Assembly (NCBI GenBank): GCA_025924435.1
Contig: JAICIL010000124.1
Location: forward strand, 1 to 11,787
Origin: Chloroflexia bacterium
Lineage (GTDB): Bacteria > Chloroflexota > Chloroflexia > Thermomicrobiales > JALYUS01
Reading direction: 5' to 3'
Length of the DNA stretch: 11,787 bases
The notes below the pieces were generated by a model that made no database searches, was not told the DNA's origin, and worked only from the letters and a program-made list of their open reading frames with translations. The position numbers were made by a program, and so were the translations under genes. Positions 5,824 to 11,787 of the stretch are shown here, one piece after another. Numbering within the stretch: position 1 is the first letter of the stretch; every line of letters begins with the position of its first letter.

Positions 5824-7693
5824 TCGTCACGCTCCACTCCTCGGCATTCCACATGAAACTGTTGGCGTAGGACGGCGGCTTGAACCCTTGCAGCCGCTTG
5901 TTGTACGCGAAGATCGAGTTCGGCGAGAAGAGGAAGACCCACGGGCATTCTTCGTTCAGCAGTTTCGCCAGGTTGGTGTAGATCTGCTTGCGCTGCGCCT
6001 TGTCCGGCGTGGCGCGGCCCTGCTTGAAGAGGTCATCAGCCTGCGGGTTGGAATAATGCCCGTAGTTGCCGCCCGCCGGCACGAACGAGACCGTCTCGAA
6101 GTACTTGGCGGAGACGTTCGGGTCCGCGCGGAAGACGCCGCCATCCACCTCCGCGATGTCGAAGTCGCCCGTCGTCGTCGGCGTCGCGCCCGTGACGACG
6201 CGCTTGGTGTACTCCGTCGAGTCCAGCTGGGTGAGGTCCACATTGATGCCGACATCTTTGTATTGCTGCTGGGCGATGGGCAGCCAAGCATCGTTGAGCT
6301 TGTTGCCGGGGACGTAGATCAGGTTGAGTTTCGTGCTGGCGGGGTAGTTGGCGTCTTTCAGCAGTTGCTTCGCCTTGTTCGGATCGAACTTGTACTCGTT
6401 CAATCCCTCCGGGATGCCCATCCAGTCCGGCCCGATGATCGTCGAGTTGACGACCGTCCCTTCGCCACCGAGCACTTCCTTGACGATCCCCGCGCGGTCG
6501 AGCGCGTACATCATCGCCTGCCGCACGCGCTTGTCCTTCAGCGGGGTGTCGCGGCCGAAGTTGAAGGCGAGGAAGGTGACGCTCGGCGAGGGGACGCTGA
6601 CGACCGTGAGGGTCGGGTTTTTGCGCAGCCGGTCAACTTCCTGGACCGGTATCGCCTGCATCAGGTCCAACTCGCCCTTTTCGAGTTGCGCGATACCGAC
6701 ATCCTGCTGGTTGATGGCCTTGAAGAAGATCGTGTCCAGTTTCGCCTTCGGTCCGCCGGCATAGGTCTCGTTGCGCTTGACCTGCAGGTACTGGTCCTGT
6801 TTCCAGTCCGCGAAGGTGAACGCGCCGCCCGACGGGGTCGGGGCGAAGGCGAAGGGCGTTTTGGACATCTGATCCGGCGGGGTGCTCTCTAAGATGTGCT
6901 TGGGCAGGATGCTCAGGCCCGCGAAGTCGCCGAGCGTGATCAGCCAGGTCGAATCCGGGATGGTCAATGTCATCTTGATTGTGTAGTCATCCGGCGTTTC
7001 GAGGCCCTTGATCGTATCCGCCTTCTGGTCGCCGTAGTCCGCCGCGCCGTCGAGCGCGAGCAGCCGCCCGCGCCAGTAACTGCCTGTCCGCTTGTCCACG
7101 GCGCGCTGGATGGTGAAGGCGACGTCCGCCGAGGTCAGCGGCTTGCCGTCGGAGAAGGTGAGGCCCTTTTTCAGCGTGAAGGTGTAGACCTTCGCGTCCG
7201 GTGAGGTGTCAATCTTCTCGGCGAGGTCGGGGATCGGCTCCAGTTTGTCGTTGATGCGGACGAGCGCACCGAACATCTGCCGCTCGACGCCCTGTTCGAC
7301 GCCCGCGGTCGAGAAGAGGGGGTGGATCGTCACGGGTTTCGCCCAGTAGACGTTCAGTTGCCCGCCCGCCGCGCCGGTGGATGCGGCGGGCGTCGCCCCT
7401 GCCGCCGTGGTCGCGCCGGCCACCGAGGAGGCCGCGCCGCCCGCCGGGGATGCGGCGGGCACGATGGCGGATGACGGCGTTACCGTCGAGACGGCGGACG
7501 CCGCCGGTGCGGTGGCCGCGCCGGCCGCCGAGGAGGCCGCGCCCGCCGGTTTGGTCGCGGCGCTGGCCGCGGTCGTCGCCGTTGGCGATGTGCTGCTCCC
7601 GCCGCACGCCGCGAGGAGCGCGCTCGCGGCCGCCGCGCTGCTGGCGACGAGGAATCGCCGCCGGGTGAATGTCTGTCGTCTCGCATCGTCCAT
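5819..7693 (-). CDS. First tandem ABC solute-binding lipoprotein, family 5 (SBP1)
   Basis: Binding protein of a peptide/nickel-type ABC importer, 624 residues from ATG at 7693. The N-terminus has the Tat-type motif TRRRFLV (residues 10-16) and lipobox LLAAC with the lipidated cysteine at 30. A long Ala/Ser/Thr/Pro linker (about 31-110) holds the binding domain away from the membrane. Family-5 signatures include FSDGKPLTSADVAFTIQRAVD, DKRVRQAMMYALDRAGIV, DPNKAKQLLKDANY and a C-terminal NKRLQGFKPPSYANSFMWNAEEW. The start is set by a full AGGAGG 7 nt upstream; the ATG at 7741 has no such site. This is the strongest ribosome site among the three paralogues, so this copy may be made in largest amount. 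It is the first transporter gene after the enzymes, 115 nt downstream of the enolase-superfamily gene. The ligand is unknown. Confidence 0.95.
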   Translation of the reverse strand: MDDARRQTFTRRRFLVASSAAAASALLAACGGSSTSPTATTAASAATKPAGAASSAAGAATAPAASAVSTVTPSSAIVPAASPAGGAASSVAGATTAAGATPAASTGAAGGQLNVYWAKPVTIHPLFSTAGVEQGVERQMFGALVRINDKLEPIPDLAEKIDTSPDAKVYTFTLKKGLTFSDGKPLTSADVAFTIQRAVDKRTGSYWRGRLLALDGAADYGDQKADTIKGLETPDDYTIKMTLTIPDSTWLITLGDFAGLSILPKHILESTPPDQMSKTPFAFAPTPSGGAFTFADWKQDQYLQVKRNETYAGGPKAKLDTIFFKAINQQDVGIAQLEKGELDLMQAIPVQEVDRLRKNPTLTVVSVPSPSVTFLAFNFGRDTPLKDKRVRQAMMYALDRAGIVKEVLGGEGTVVNSTIIGPDWMGIPEGLNEYKFDPNKAKQLLKDANYPASTKLNLIYVPGNKLNDAWLPIAQQQYKDVGINVDLTQLDSTEYTKRVVTGATPTTTGDFDIAEVDGGVFRADPNVSAKYFETVSFVPAGGNYGHYSNPQADDLFKQGRATPDKAQRKQIYTNLAKLLNEECPWVFLFSPNSIFAYNKRLQGFKPPSYANSFMWNAEEWSVTK

Positions 7694-7700
7694 TGCAGAA

Positions 7701-7706
7701 CCTCCT
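7701..7706 (-). promoter_or_regulatory. Ribosome binding site fixing the start of SBP1
   Basis: Perfect AGGAGG on the minus strand, 7 nt before ATG at 7693. It selects this start over the in-frame ATG at 7741. Confidence 0.85.
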
Positions 7707-7723
7707 GTATTCCTCACCCCTAG

Positions 7724-7782
7724 CCCCGCTCCATCGCCCATAGATCACGGAACAGATCGTTGTGTACCTCGATGGAGCAGGG
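7724..7782. repeat. Inverted repeat between the enolase-superfamily gene and SBP1
   Basis: Arms 7724-7736 and 7770-7782 pair at 12 of 13 positions (9 perfect bp: 7728-7736 with 7770-7778) around a 33-nt loop. It shows no heptad repeats and is unlike elements A-E. No U-tract follows on the minus strand, so it is not an intrinsic terminator. It might slow readthrough or protect an RNA end at the border between enzyme and transporter genes. I see no convincing promoter in this 115-nt spacer. Confidence 0.6.
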
Positions 7783-7808
7783 AACCACCCGCCTTGGAAC
7801 TGATTTTT

Positions 7809-8924
7809 TTATCCCACGCGATACTTTGCCACTTTCTCCTCATCCAATGCAACACCCAGCCCCGGCCGCTCGGTCGGGCGGGCGCTGCCGCCGGTGATTG
7901 GCAGCGGTTCGGCGAGCACGTCGTCCTCGTAGAAGAAGGGGCTGAGGATGTCGCACGGGAATTCCTCCGCGCCAATTCCCGGCGTCGCCATCGCCAGATG
8001 GATCATCGCCGCGTTCGCGATCCCCAACTCGAGATTGCTCCCGATCGTGCAGGTCAATCCGGCGGCCTCCGCGACCGCCGCGACTTTGCGCGCGGGGCCG
8101 ATCCCGCCGCCCTTGCCGATGTAGACGGAGAGCACGTCGGCGGCATTGGCGCGCACCACCGCCATCGCGTCCTGCAGGGTGTAGACGCTCTCGTCCGCCA
8201 TCACCGGCACCCGGACGTGCGCGCGCACATCCGCGAGCCAGGCGACATCAAGGTCCGGCACCGGCTGCTCGGCGAAGTAAATGTCGAACTCCTCCAACCG
8301 CCGGATCGTGCGGATCGCCGTCCGGGCGGACCAGCCGCCGTTCGCGTCCACGCCGAGCCGCACATCCGGCCCGACCGCCGCGCGCACGGCGCGCACGCGC
8401 GCGATGTCCCCCTCCGGCTCGATGCCGACCTTCACCTTCATCGCCCGGAACCCCTGCGCCACCGCCCAGGCCGCGATCGCCGCGGCGCGCTCCGGGGCGA
8501 GGCCGGAGACCGAGTATTTCGTCGGCACGAAGTCGCGCACCGGGCCGCCGAGCAGCCGGTAGACCGGCAGCCCGACCGACTTGCCGAGCAGGTCCCAGAG
8601 CGCGATCTCCAGCCCCGATTTCGTGAACGGGTTGTTCGCGACCCCGGCGCGGATGATCGCGGTCAGCCGCTCGACTTCCGTCGGGTCCTCGCCGACGAGG
8701 CGGGGCGCGAGGAAGGCCGCGATGATGTGCGCGGCGGTCACCTGGTCCTCACCGCTCCACCCCGGCGTGCAGGAGACCTCGCCCAATCCGGTCAGCCCCT
8801 CGTCCGTGTGCAGCCGCACGAGCAGGAACGGGGAGGTGAGATGGGAACCCCGCGCGCCGCGCGTCGCGCGCTCCGGCGTGATCGGCACCTGAACGGGGAT
8901 CGTCTCGACGCGGGTGATCTTCAT
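7809..8924 (-). CDS. Enolase-superfamily enzyme (mandelate racemase/muconate lactonizing type)
   Basis: Cytoplasmic metal-dependent enzyme of 371 residues, usual length for the family, which removes a proton next to a carboxylate and stabilises the enolate on a divalent metal. An N-terminal capping domain (about 1-125) precedes the barrel. KVK (163-165) on strand 2 supplies a base; the predicted metal ligands are D193 (DANGGW), E219 (EQP) and D244 (ADES). The spacings D193-E219-D244 match my recollection of Pseudomonas muconate lactonizing enzyme (198, 224, 249). The strand-6 catalytic lysine of that subgroup (273 there) falls on Y268 here, with K271 three residues later in IGKGGG. E299 lies in SNLELG. 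Family reactions include cycloisomerisation, dipeptide epimerisation and acid-sugar dehydration; I cannot choose. Its ATG overlaps the TGA of the creatininase-like gene (ATGA), so translation is probably coupled. Confidence 0.93.
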   Translation of the reverse strand: MKITRVETIPVQVPITPERATRGARGSHLTSPFLLVRLHTDEGLTGLGEVSCTPGWSGEDQVTAAHIIAAFLAPRLVGEDPTEVERLTAIIRAGVANNPFTKSGLEIALWDLLGKSVGLPVYRLLGGPVRDFVPTKYSVSGLAPERAAAIAAWAVAQGFRAMKVKVGIEPEGDIARVRAVRAAVGPDVRLGVDANGGWSARTAIRTIRRLEEFDIYFAEQPVPDLDVAWLADVRAHVRVPVMADESVYTLQDAMAVVRANAADVLSVYIGKGGGIGPARKVAAVAEAAGLTCTIGSNLELGIANAAMIHLAMATPGIGAEEFPCDILSPFFYEDDVLAEPLPITGGSARPTERPGLGVALDEEKVAKYRVG

Positions 8925-9694
8925 GCCGACGCGCCTCGCGTCGCGTCGTAGAATTCCGTGAACGCGTCGCCGACCGCGCGCACCGCCGCCGCGAGGTAGG
9001 CCTGCCCCCGCTCGCTCGTGGCGCGGTCCGGGCTGTCCGAGTAGCCGTCCATCTCCTCCCAGCGGCCGTGGAACTCGGCGCGATAGGCCCGGTGCCCGCG
9101 CGGGTCGGAGCCGGTGGCGTCGTCGCGGTGCGGGCGCGGCTCCCGCACGAGGTCCGGCCGCATGGCGAGCACGAGCGACGCCTCGAATGCGCCCGCGTGC
9201 CCCGGCAGGCCGCCCGGCACGTGCGCCTCCTCGGCGACCAGCGCCTCCCAGGCGATATCCCAGTACGAGGCGGCGGCGAGGTGGGCCGGGTGGGTGCGCG
9301 CGAGGTCGCGCGCCACGAGTTGCACCAACTCGTCGTTGCCGCCGTGGCCGTTGACGATGAAGATGCGGCGGAAGCCGTCCGTGATCAGGGTCTCCGCGAG
9401 ATCGTGCAGCACGCGGTAGTACGTCTCTGTTCCGAGCGACATCGTCCCGCCGAAGGGCAGATGGTGATGCGACGAGCCGAATGGGAGCGTCGGCGCGACG
9501 ACAACCGGGATGGTATCGGCGACGCGCGCGGCGGCTTCGCGCGCGACATATTCGACGGCGTAGCAGTCCGTGCCGACGGGCAGGTGCGGGCCGTGCTGCT
9601 CGGTCGCGCCGACCGGGAAGACGACCAGCGCATCCGGCGCTCGTTCGCGCAGTTCCGCGCGGGTAAACTCCTGGAAGAGTAATCGGCGCTCCAT
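8921..9694 (-). CDS. Creatininase-family metallohydrolase
   Basis: Cytoplasmic amidohydrolase-type enzyme of 257 residues from ATG at 9694, usual family length. The family uses two divalent metals to open cyclic amides (creatinine) or cleave other amide/formyl bonds; members include creatininase, FAPy deformylase ArfB and the mycofactocin peptidase MftE. E32, H34 and D43 (GATEQHGPHLPVGTD) have the same spacing as the metal ligands I recall for Pseudomonas creatininase (34, 36, 45). H117 lies in NGHGGND. The glutamate that follows two residues later in creatininase is glycine here. H166 and E171 (HAGAFEAS) form the second conserved motif. True creatininase activity is therefore not assured. 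AGGAGG lies 10 nt before the ATG. The ATG at 9775 would add 27 residues encoded by repeat element E. The gene overlaps the next by 4 bases. Confidence 0.92.
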   Translation of the reverse strand: MERRLLFQEFTRAELRERAPDALVVFPVGATEQHGPHLPVGTDCYAVEYVAREAAARVADTIPVVVAPTLPFGSSHHHLPFGGTMSLGTETYYRVLHDLAETLITDGFRRIFIVNGHGGNDELVQLVARDLARTHPAHLAAASYWDIAWEALVAEEAHVPGGLPGHAGAFEASLVLAMRPDLVREPRPHRDDATGSDPRGHRAYRAEFHGRWEEMDGYSDSPDRATSERGQAYLAAAVRAVGDAFTEFYDATRGASA

Positions 9695-9704
9695 CGGTCG
9701 GATA

Positions 9705-9710
9705 CCTCCT
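9705..9710 (-). promoter_or_regulatory. Ribosome binding site fixing the start of the creatininase-like gene
   Basis: Perfect AGGAGG on the minus strand, 10 nt before ATG at 9694. It rules against the in-frame ATG at 9775, which lies inside the repeat core. Confidence 0.85.
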
Positions 9711-9713
9711 GGG

Positions 9714-9804
9714 GCAGTAGGCAGTAGACAGTAGACAGAGACGACAGACAACGCGCGAAGCGCTTCCGCTTCCAACTGACTACCGACTATCGACTACTGA
9801 CTAC
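9714..9804. repeat. Intercistronic heptad-repeat element E (AGTAGAC class), dimethylformamidase-like/creatininase-like junction
   Basis: Left arm about 9714-9742 has AGTAGAC-type heptads; right arm about 9774-9804 has inverted AGTAGTC/GATAGTC-type heptads. The arms match at about 16 of 21 positions in the best register I found, so this is the most degenerate element of the set. The centre (9748-9777) is the 30-bp core also found in element D, in reverse orientation. The right arm runs into the coding sequence: the last five codons and TAG stop of the upstream gene are repeat sequence. Confidence 0.85.
9748..9777 (-). repeat. 30-bp core shared with element D (inverted copy)
   Basis: Exact reverse complement of 5745-5774. 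It contains the same self-complementary GAAGCGCTTC (9757-9766). In frame it would read MEAEALRAL, which creates false N-terminal extensions in nearby open frames. Confidence 0.92.
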
Positions 9805-11430
9805 TTCCGAAAGGAACCGCGTAATGACGTTGCTCGTGATGCGCGAGATGTGCGTATCCACGAGCAGCGACGACGGGTAGGTGATCGAGCCGACGGAGAA
9901 GACCGCCCCGCCGCCCTCCGGCACCTCGTAATAGACCATCTCCGCGCCGCCGTCGTCCGGGTTCGTCCCCTTGGCGAGCAGCGCGGCGTTCGGCGGCGAG
10001 GAGGCGGTCATCTTGTCCGTCTCGTGGCCGGACGCGCCGCCGTGGCAGCGCTCGTGCTGGCTCTCGACGCCGAAGATGTCGCCCTCCCGCAGCCCCGTCC
10101 CCGCGAAGATCCAATGCCCCGCGTCGCGCACCTGATACGGCGCGGCGGTCATGATCCCCGCGTGGTTCGTCACGACGCCGGTGAGATTCGCCTCGCTCTC
10201 CACCGAGCGGTGGAAACGGCTTTCGAGGTAGCGGTCGGGGTTCTCAGGATCCGCCATCCCCAACTCGCCGCCGCCGCTCGCCAGGTGCGTCTTGAAGCGC
10301 ATCGTCGCGTCGTCGAGGAACTCGATCTCGCAGTTCAGCCCGTTGCCGCCGAGGTACATCAGCCGCCCGCCCCGCCGGTACACCCACTCCTTCACCCGCT
10401 CGTACATCGCGCGGGACCAGTACTCCGGGTGCGTGCTGATGATGAGGATGCGGTAGGCGTCGAGGTCGAGATCGCCCGCGTGCAGCTGATAATCCGCGTA
10501 GAAATCGTACTCGAATCCCTCACGTTCCAGCCAGCCAAGCAGCCGCCACTCCGCCGGGGCGAGGTGGTTCGCTTGCCGCCCGGTAATCATATCCGTGACT
10601 TCGGTCCCCTTCGGCACGACGTTGAACGGTTCGGGGCGTTCCAGCGAGAGCGGCGCGTAGGCGTCGTCCGGGAAACCCCACTCGCGGAAGGCGCTCTCCG
10701 TCCGGTAGCGGAGCATGTCCTGCCGCCCGTTGACGAGCGGCGCGTCGGGCAGCCGGGTGCTGTTGATGTAGTTGCTGCGCCCGCCGAAGTTGTTGTAGGC
10801 GTTCCAGGTGTTCGTCGAGGCGAGCACGGCGATCGGCGCCTGGGGCGAGGCGGGCGCGACGACCCACGGGAAGGAGAAGAACGCGCCCGAATCGGTTTCC
10901 GCGTGGAAGTAGTAGAGGCCGGAGCGTTCCGGCGCGGTCGCGAACTGCGTGAGGTCGGGGTTGCCGTAGCCGATCTTGTTCCACTGCACGCCCGTCTGCG
11001 TGTAATCACCGTCCGGCGTGATCTGCATCACCGCGCGCGGGCAATGCTCGTCGTGCCAGCCGAGCAGGCGCACGAACTCTTTGCGCTCGCCGTAGCGCCA
11101 GAGGCTGAGTCGGTACGACTCCACGGAATGGACGCGAAACTCCGTCCGCTCGCCCGCGCGCGACCATTTCGGCCAGGCATAGCCGTAGAGATTGTCCGAC
11201 AGGAGTCGGAACTGATACGGGCTGCCTGCCGCGACTTCGAGATAGACGCTCTTGCTGCCGAACCCCGGCTTGACGAGCGTCGCCCGATACTGCCCCGGCG
11301 CGATCTCCGCGAAGACCTCCCCGCGCGGCGTCGAACGGACGACGGCGACCATCTCCCCCTCGCGCTCGAACTCGACCAGCGCGTCCGCCAGCGCGACGTA
11401 GCGCTCATCGCTCACGTACCCAACGAGCAT
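9787..11430 (-). CDS. N,N-dimethylformamidase large-subunit-like protein
   Basis: Probable cytoplasmic amide hydrolase related to the large subunit of N,N-dimethylformamidase, an iron enzyme that splits dimethylformamide to formate and dimethylamine. The protein is 547 residues, against roughly 760 for characterised DmfA2. About 190 N-terminal residues look like a beta-rich region (QFRLLSDNLYGYAW, FRVHSVESYRLSLWRYG). The catalytic-type domain follows, with NTWNAYNNFGGRSNYIN (207-223), ISTHPEYWSR (331-340), YLGGNGLNCEIEF (359-371) and GHETDK (468-473). From memory, iron in the known enzyme is held by two tyrosines and one glutamate: HPE here gives E336, and Y212 may be one tyrosine. No small-subunit gene is adjacent. 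It is first in the operon, behind a strong promoter, and has AGGGAGG 7 nt before its ATG. Its last five residues (VVSSR) are encoded by repeat element E. The substrate need not be dimethylformamide. Confidence 0.85.
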   Translation of the reverse strand: MLVGYVSDERYVALADALVEFEREGEMVAVVRSTPRGEVFAEIAPGQYRATLVKPGFGSKSVYLEVAAGSPYQFRLLSDNLYGYAWPKWSRAGERTEFRVHSVESYRLSLWRYGERKEFVRLLGWHDEHCPRAVMQITPDGDYTQTGVQWNKIGYGNPDLTQFATAPERSGLYYFHAETDSGAFFSFPWVVAPASPQAPIAVLASTNTWNAYNNFGGRSNYINSTRLPDAPLVNGRQDMLRYRTESAFREWGFPDDAYAPLSLERPEPFNVVPKGTEVTDMITGRQANHLAPAEWRLLGWLEREGFEYDFYADYQLHAGDLDLDAYRILIISTHPEYWSRAMYERVKEWVYRRGGRLMYLGGNGLNCEIEFLDDATMRFKTHLASGGGELGMADPENPDRYLESRFHRSVESEANLTGVVTNHAGIMTAAPYQVRDAGHWIFAGTGLREGDIFGVESQHERCHGGASGHETDKMTASSPPNAALLAKGTNPDDGGAEMVYYEVPEGGGAVFSVGSITYPSSLLVDTHISRITSNVITRFLSEVVSSR

Positions 11431-11437
11431 CCATTCC

Positions 11438-11444
11438 CCTCCCT
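11438..11444 (-). promoter_or_regulatory. Ribosome binding site of the first gene
   Basis: AGGGAGG on the minus strand, 7 nt before ATG at 11430. An ATG 4 bases upstream of the start is out of frame. Confidence 0.8.
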
Positions 11445-11504
11445 GTGGCAGGCGTGACGAGACGCGGAATGCGGAGCAAGGATGGCATCATGAAACTGCG
11501 TTCC

Positions 11505-11533
11505 ATCGTAGTGAATCCGTCGCAACCTGTCAA
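11505..11533 (-). promoter_or_regulatory. Sigma-70-type promoter of the leftward operon
   Basis: Minus-strand -35 TTGACA at 11533-11528, a 17-nt spacer, and -10 TACGAT at 11510-11505. The -35 box is perfect and the -10 box matches TATAAT at four of six positions. Transcription should start near 11498, giving a leader of about 68 nt before ATG at 11430. It is the only convincing promoter I find upstream of the eight genes, which all point the same way. Confidence 0.8.
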
Positions 11534-11608
11534 GCGCGGCGTTGAGTGGCGAGTCGCGAGTAATGAGGGTGAGAGGTACACAGTTCGCTGGAGAAACCCG
11601 GTAGTAGC
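11534..11608. other. Upstream region with a remnant of GCAATGA-class repeat
   Basis: No gene is visible. Bases 11554-11574 (tcgcgagtaatgagggtgag) resemble the leader-plus-first-heptads of element C (3811-3831) and are probably a decayed or truncated copy. Together with the promoter and leader (11431-11533), this is all that can be read in the 3'-terminal 357 bases of the window before the poly-G block. Confidence 0.45.
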
Positions 11609-11787
11609 GGGGGGGGGGGGCGGCCCGAACCGGGGGGGGCGCCCACCCCCCAGGCCCCCCCCAAAAACAAAACAAACAACACGACGGGGGGGGGGGGGGG
11701 GTGGGGGGGGGGGGGGGGCGGCAGGGGGGCGGCGGCGCCGCGGCGCAGCCCGGCCGCGGGGGCGGGCCCGGGACCCCCCCCACGGAA
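11609..11787. other. Poly-G/C low-complexity contig end, probable sequencing artefact
   Basis: From 11609 on the sequence is runs of G and C with some A and almost no T (one at 11702). This differs sharply from the balanced sequence before it. Runs of G at read ends are typical of no-signal calls in two-colour Illumina chemistry. The open minus-strand frame across it (about 11412-11783, Pro-rich) has no ribosome site or family motif and is not annotated. Confidence 0.85.

Noticed and set aside
7694..7808. Separate promoter for the transporter genes
   Set aside because: I found no pair of -35 and -10 boxes with acceptable spacing; weak boxes alone are not enough.
7377..8951. 524-residue plus-strand frame across SBP1, the spacer and the enolase-superfamily gene
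   Set aside because: It crosses two well-supported opposite genes, has no ribosome site and has shadow-type composition.
9695..9775. N-terminal extension of the creatininase-like protein from ATG at 9775
   Set aside because: The extra 27 residues are translated repeat and core sequence; AGGAGG lies before the ATG at 9694, where family similarity begins.
9850..11457. 535-residue plus-strand frame opposite the dimethylformamidase-like gene
   Set aside because: Antisense shadow with Arg/Val/Glu-rich composition and no recognisable domain.
11481..11507. Possible operator: GATGG and CCATC flanking the transcription start
   Set aside because: Only 5 bp pair, with a long uneven centre; this is expected by chance.
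11412..11783. Pro-rich 123-residue minus-strand frame at the right end
   Set aside because: Most of it lies in the poly-G/C block and its end overlaps the promoter, leader and start of a real gene.

Overview
The window is GC-rich (my rough impression is over 60%) and carries one long gene set, all read leftward on the minus strand. Its features suggest Chloroflexota or a similar GC-rich environmental bacterium. The reasons are the Tat-exported substrate-binding lipoproteins with long Ala/Pro/Thr linkers, the mix of scavenging genes, and the period-7 repeats between genes. This placement is inference; no rRNA or marker gene is present. The rightmost ~180 bases are poly-G/C junk with almost no T, so the window probably ends at a contig edge.

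In order of transcription (right to left): a good sigma-70-type promoter (TTGACA, 17 nt, TACGAT; 11505-11533); a 547-residue N,N-dimethylformamidase large-subunit-like protein (11430-9787); a creatininase-family metallohydrolase (9694-8921); an enolase-superfamily (mandelate racemase/muconate lactonizing) enzyme overlapping it by 4 bases (8924-7809); three paralogous family-5 solute-binding lipoproteins in tandem (7693-5819, 5704-3887, 3795-1966); a DppB-type permease with a GTG start (1865-903); and a DppC-type permease (766 to beyond base 1). The ABC ATPases are not in the window and may lie further left.

The simplest reading is an uptake-and-breakdown operon. Three related lipoproteins capture peptide-like or amide-like solutes, one permease pair imports them, and three cytoplasmic enzymes act on amide, lactam or carboxylate groups. 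The substrate cannot be read from sequence.

The most unusual feature is between the genes. Five of the seven gene junctions are filled by inverted-repeat elements made of 7-base repeats. There are two unrelated sequence classes (AGTAGAC-type and GCAATGA-type) with the same layout: the first arm starts at the stop codon of the upstream gene and the second arm ends just before the Shine-Dalgarno of the next. The best forms a 30-bp stem with one mismatch and a 13-nt loop. Two elements share an identical 30-bp core in opposite orientation. A second point of interest is the enolase-superfamily enzyme, where the usual second catalytic lysine position appears to be tyrosine.
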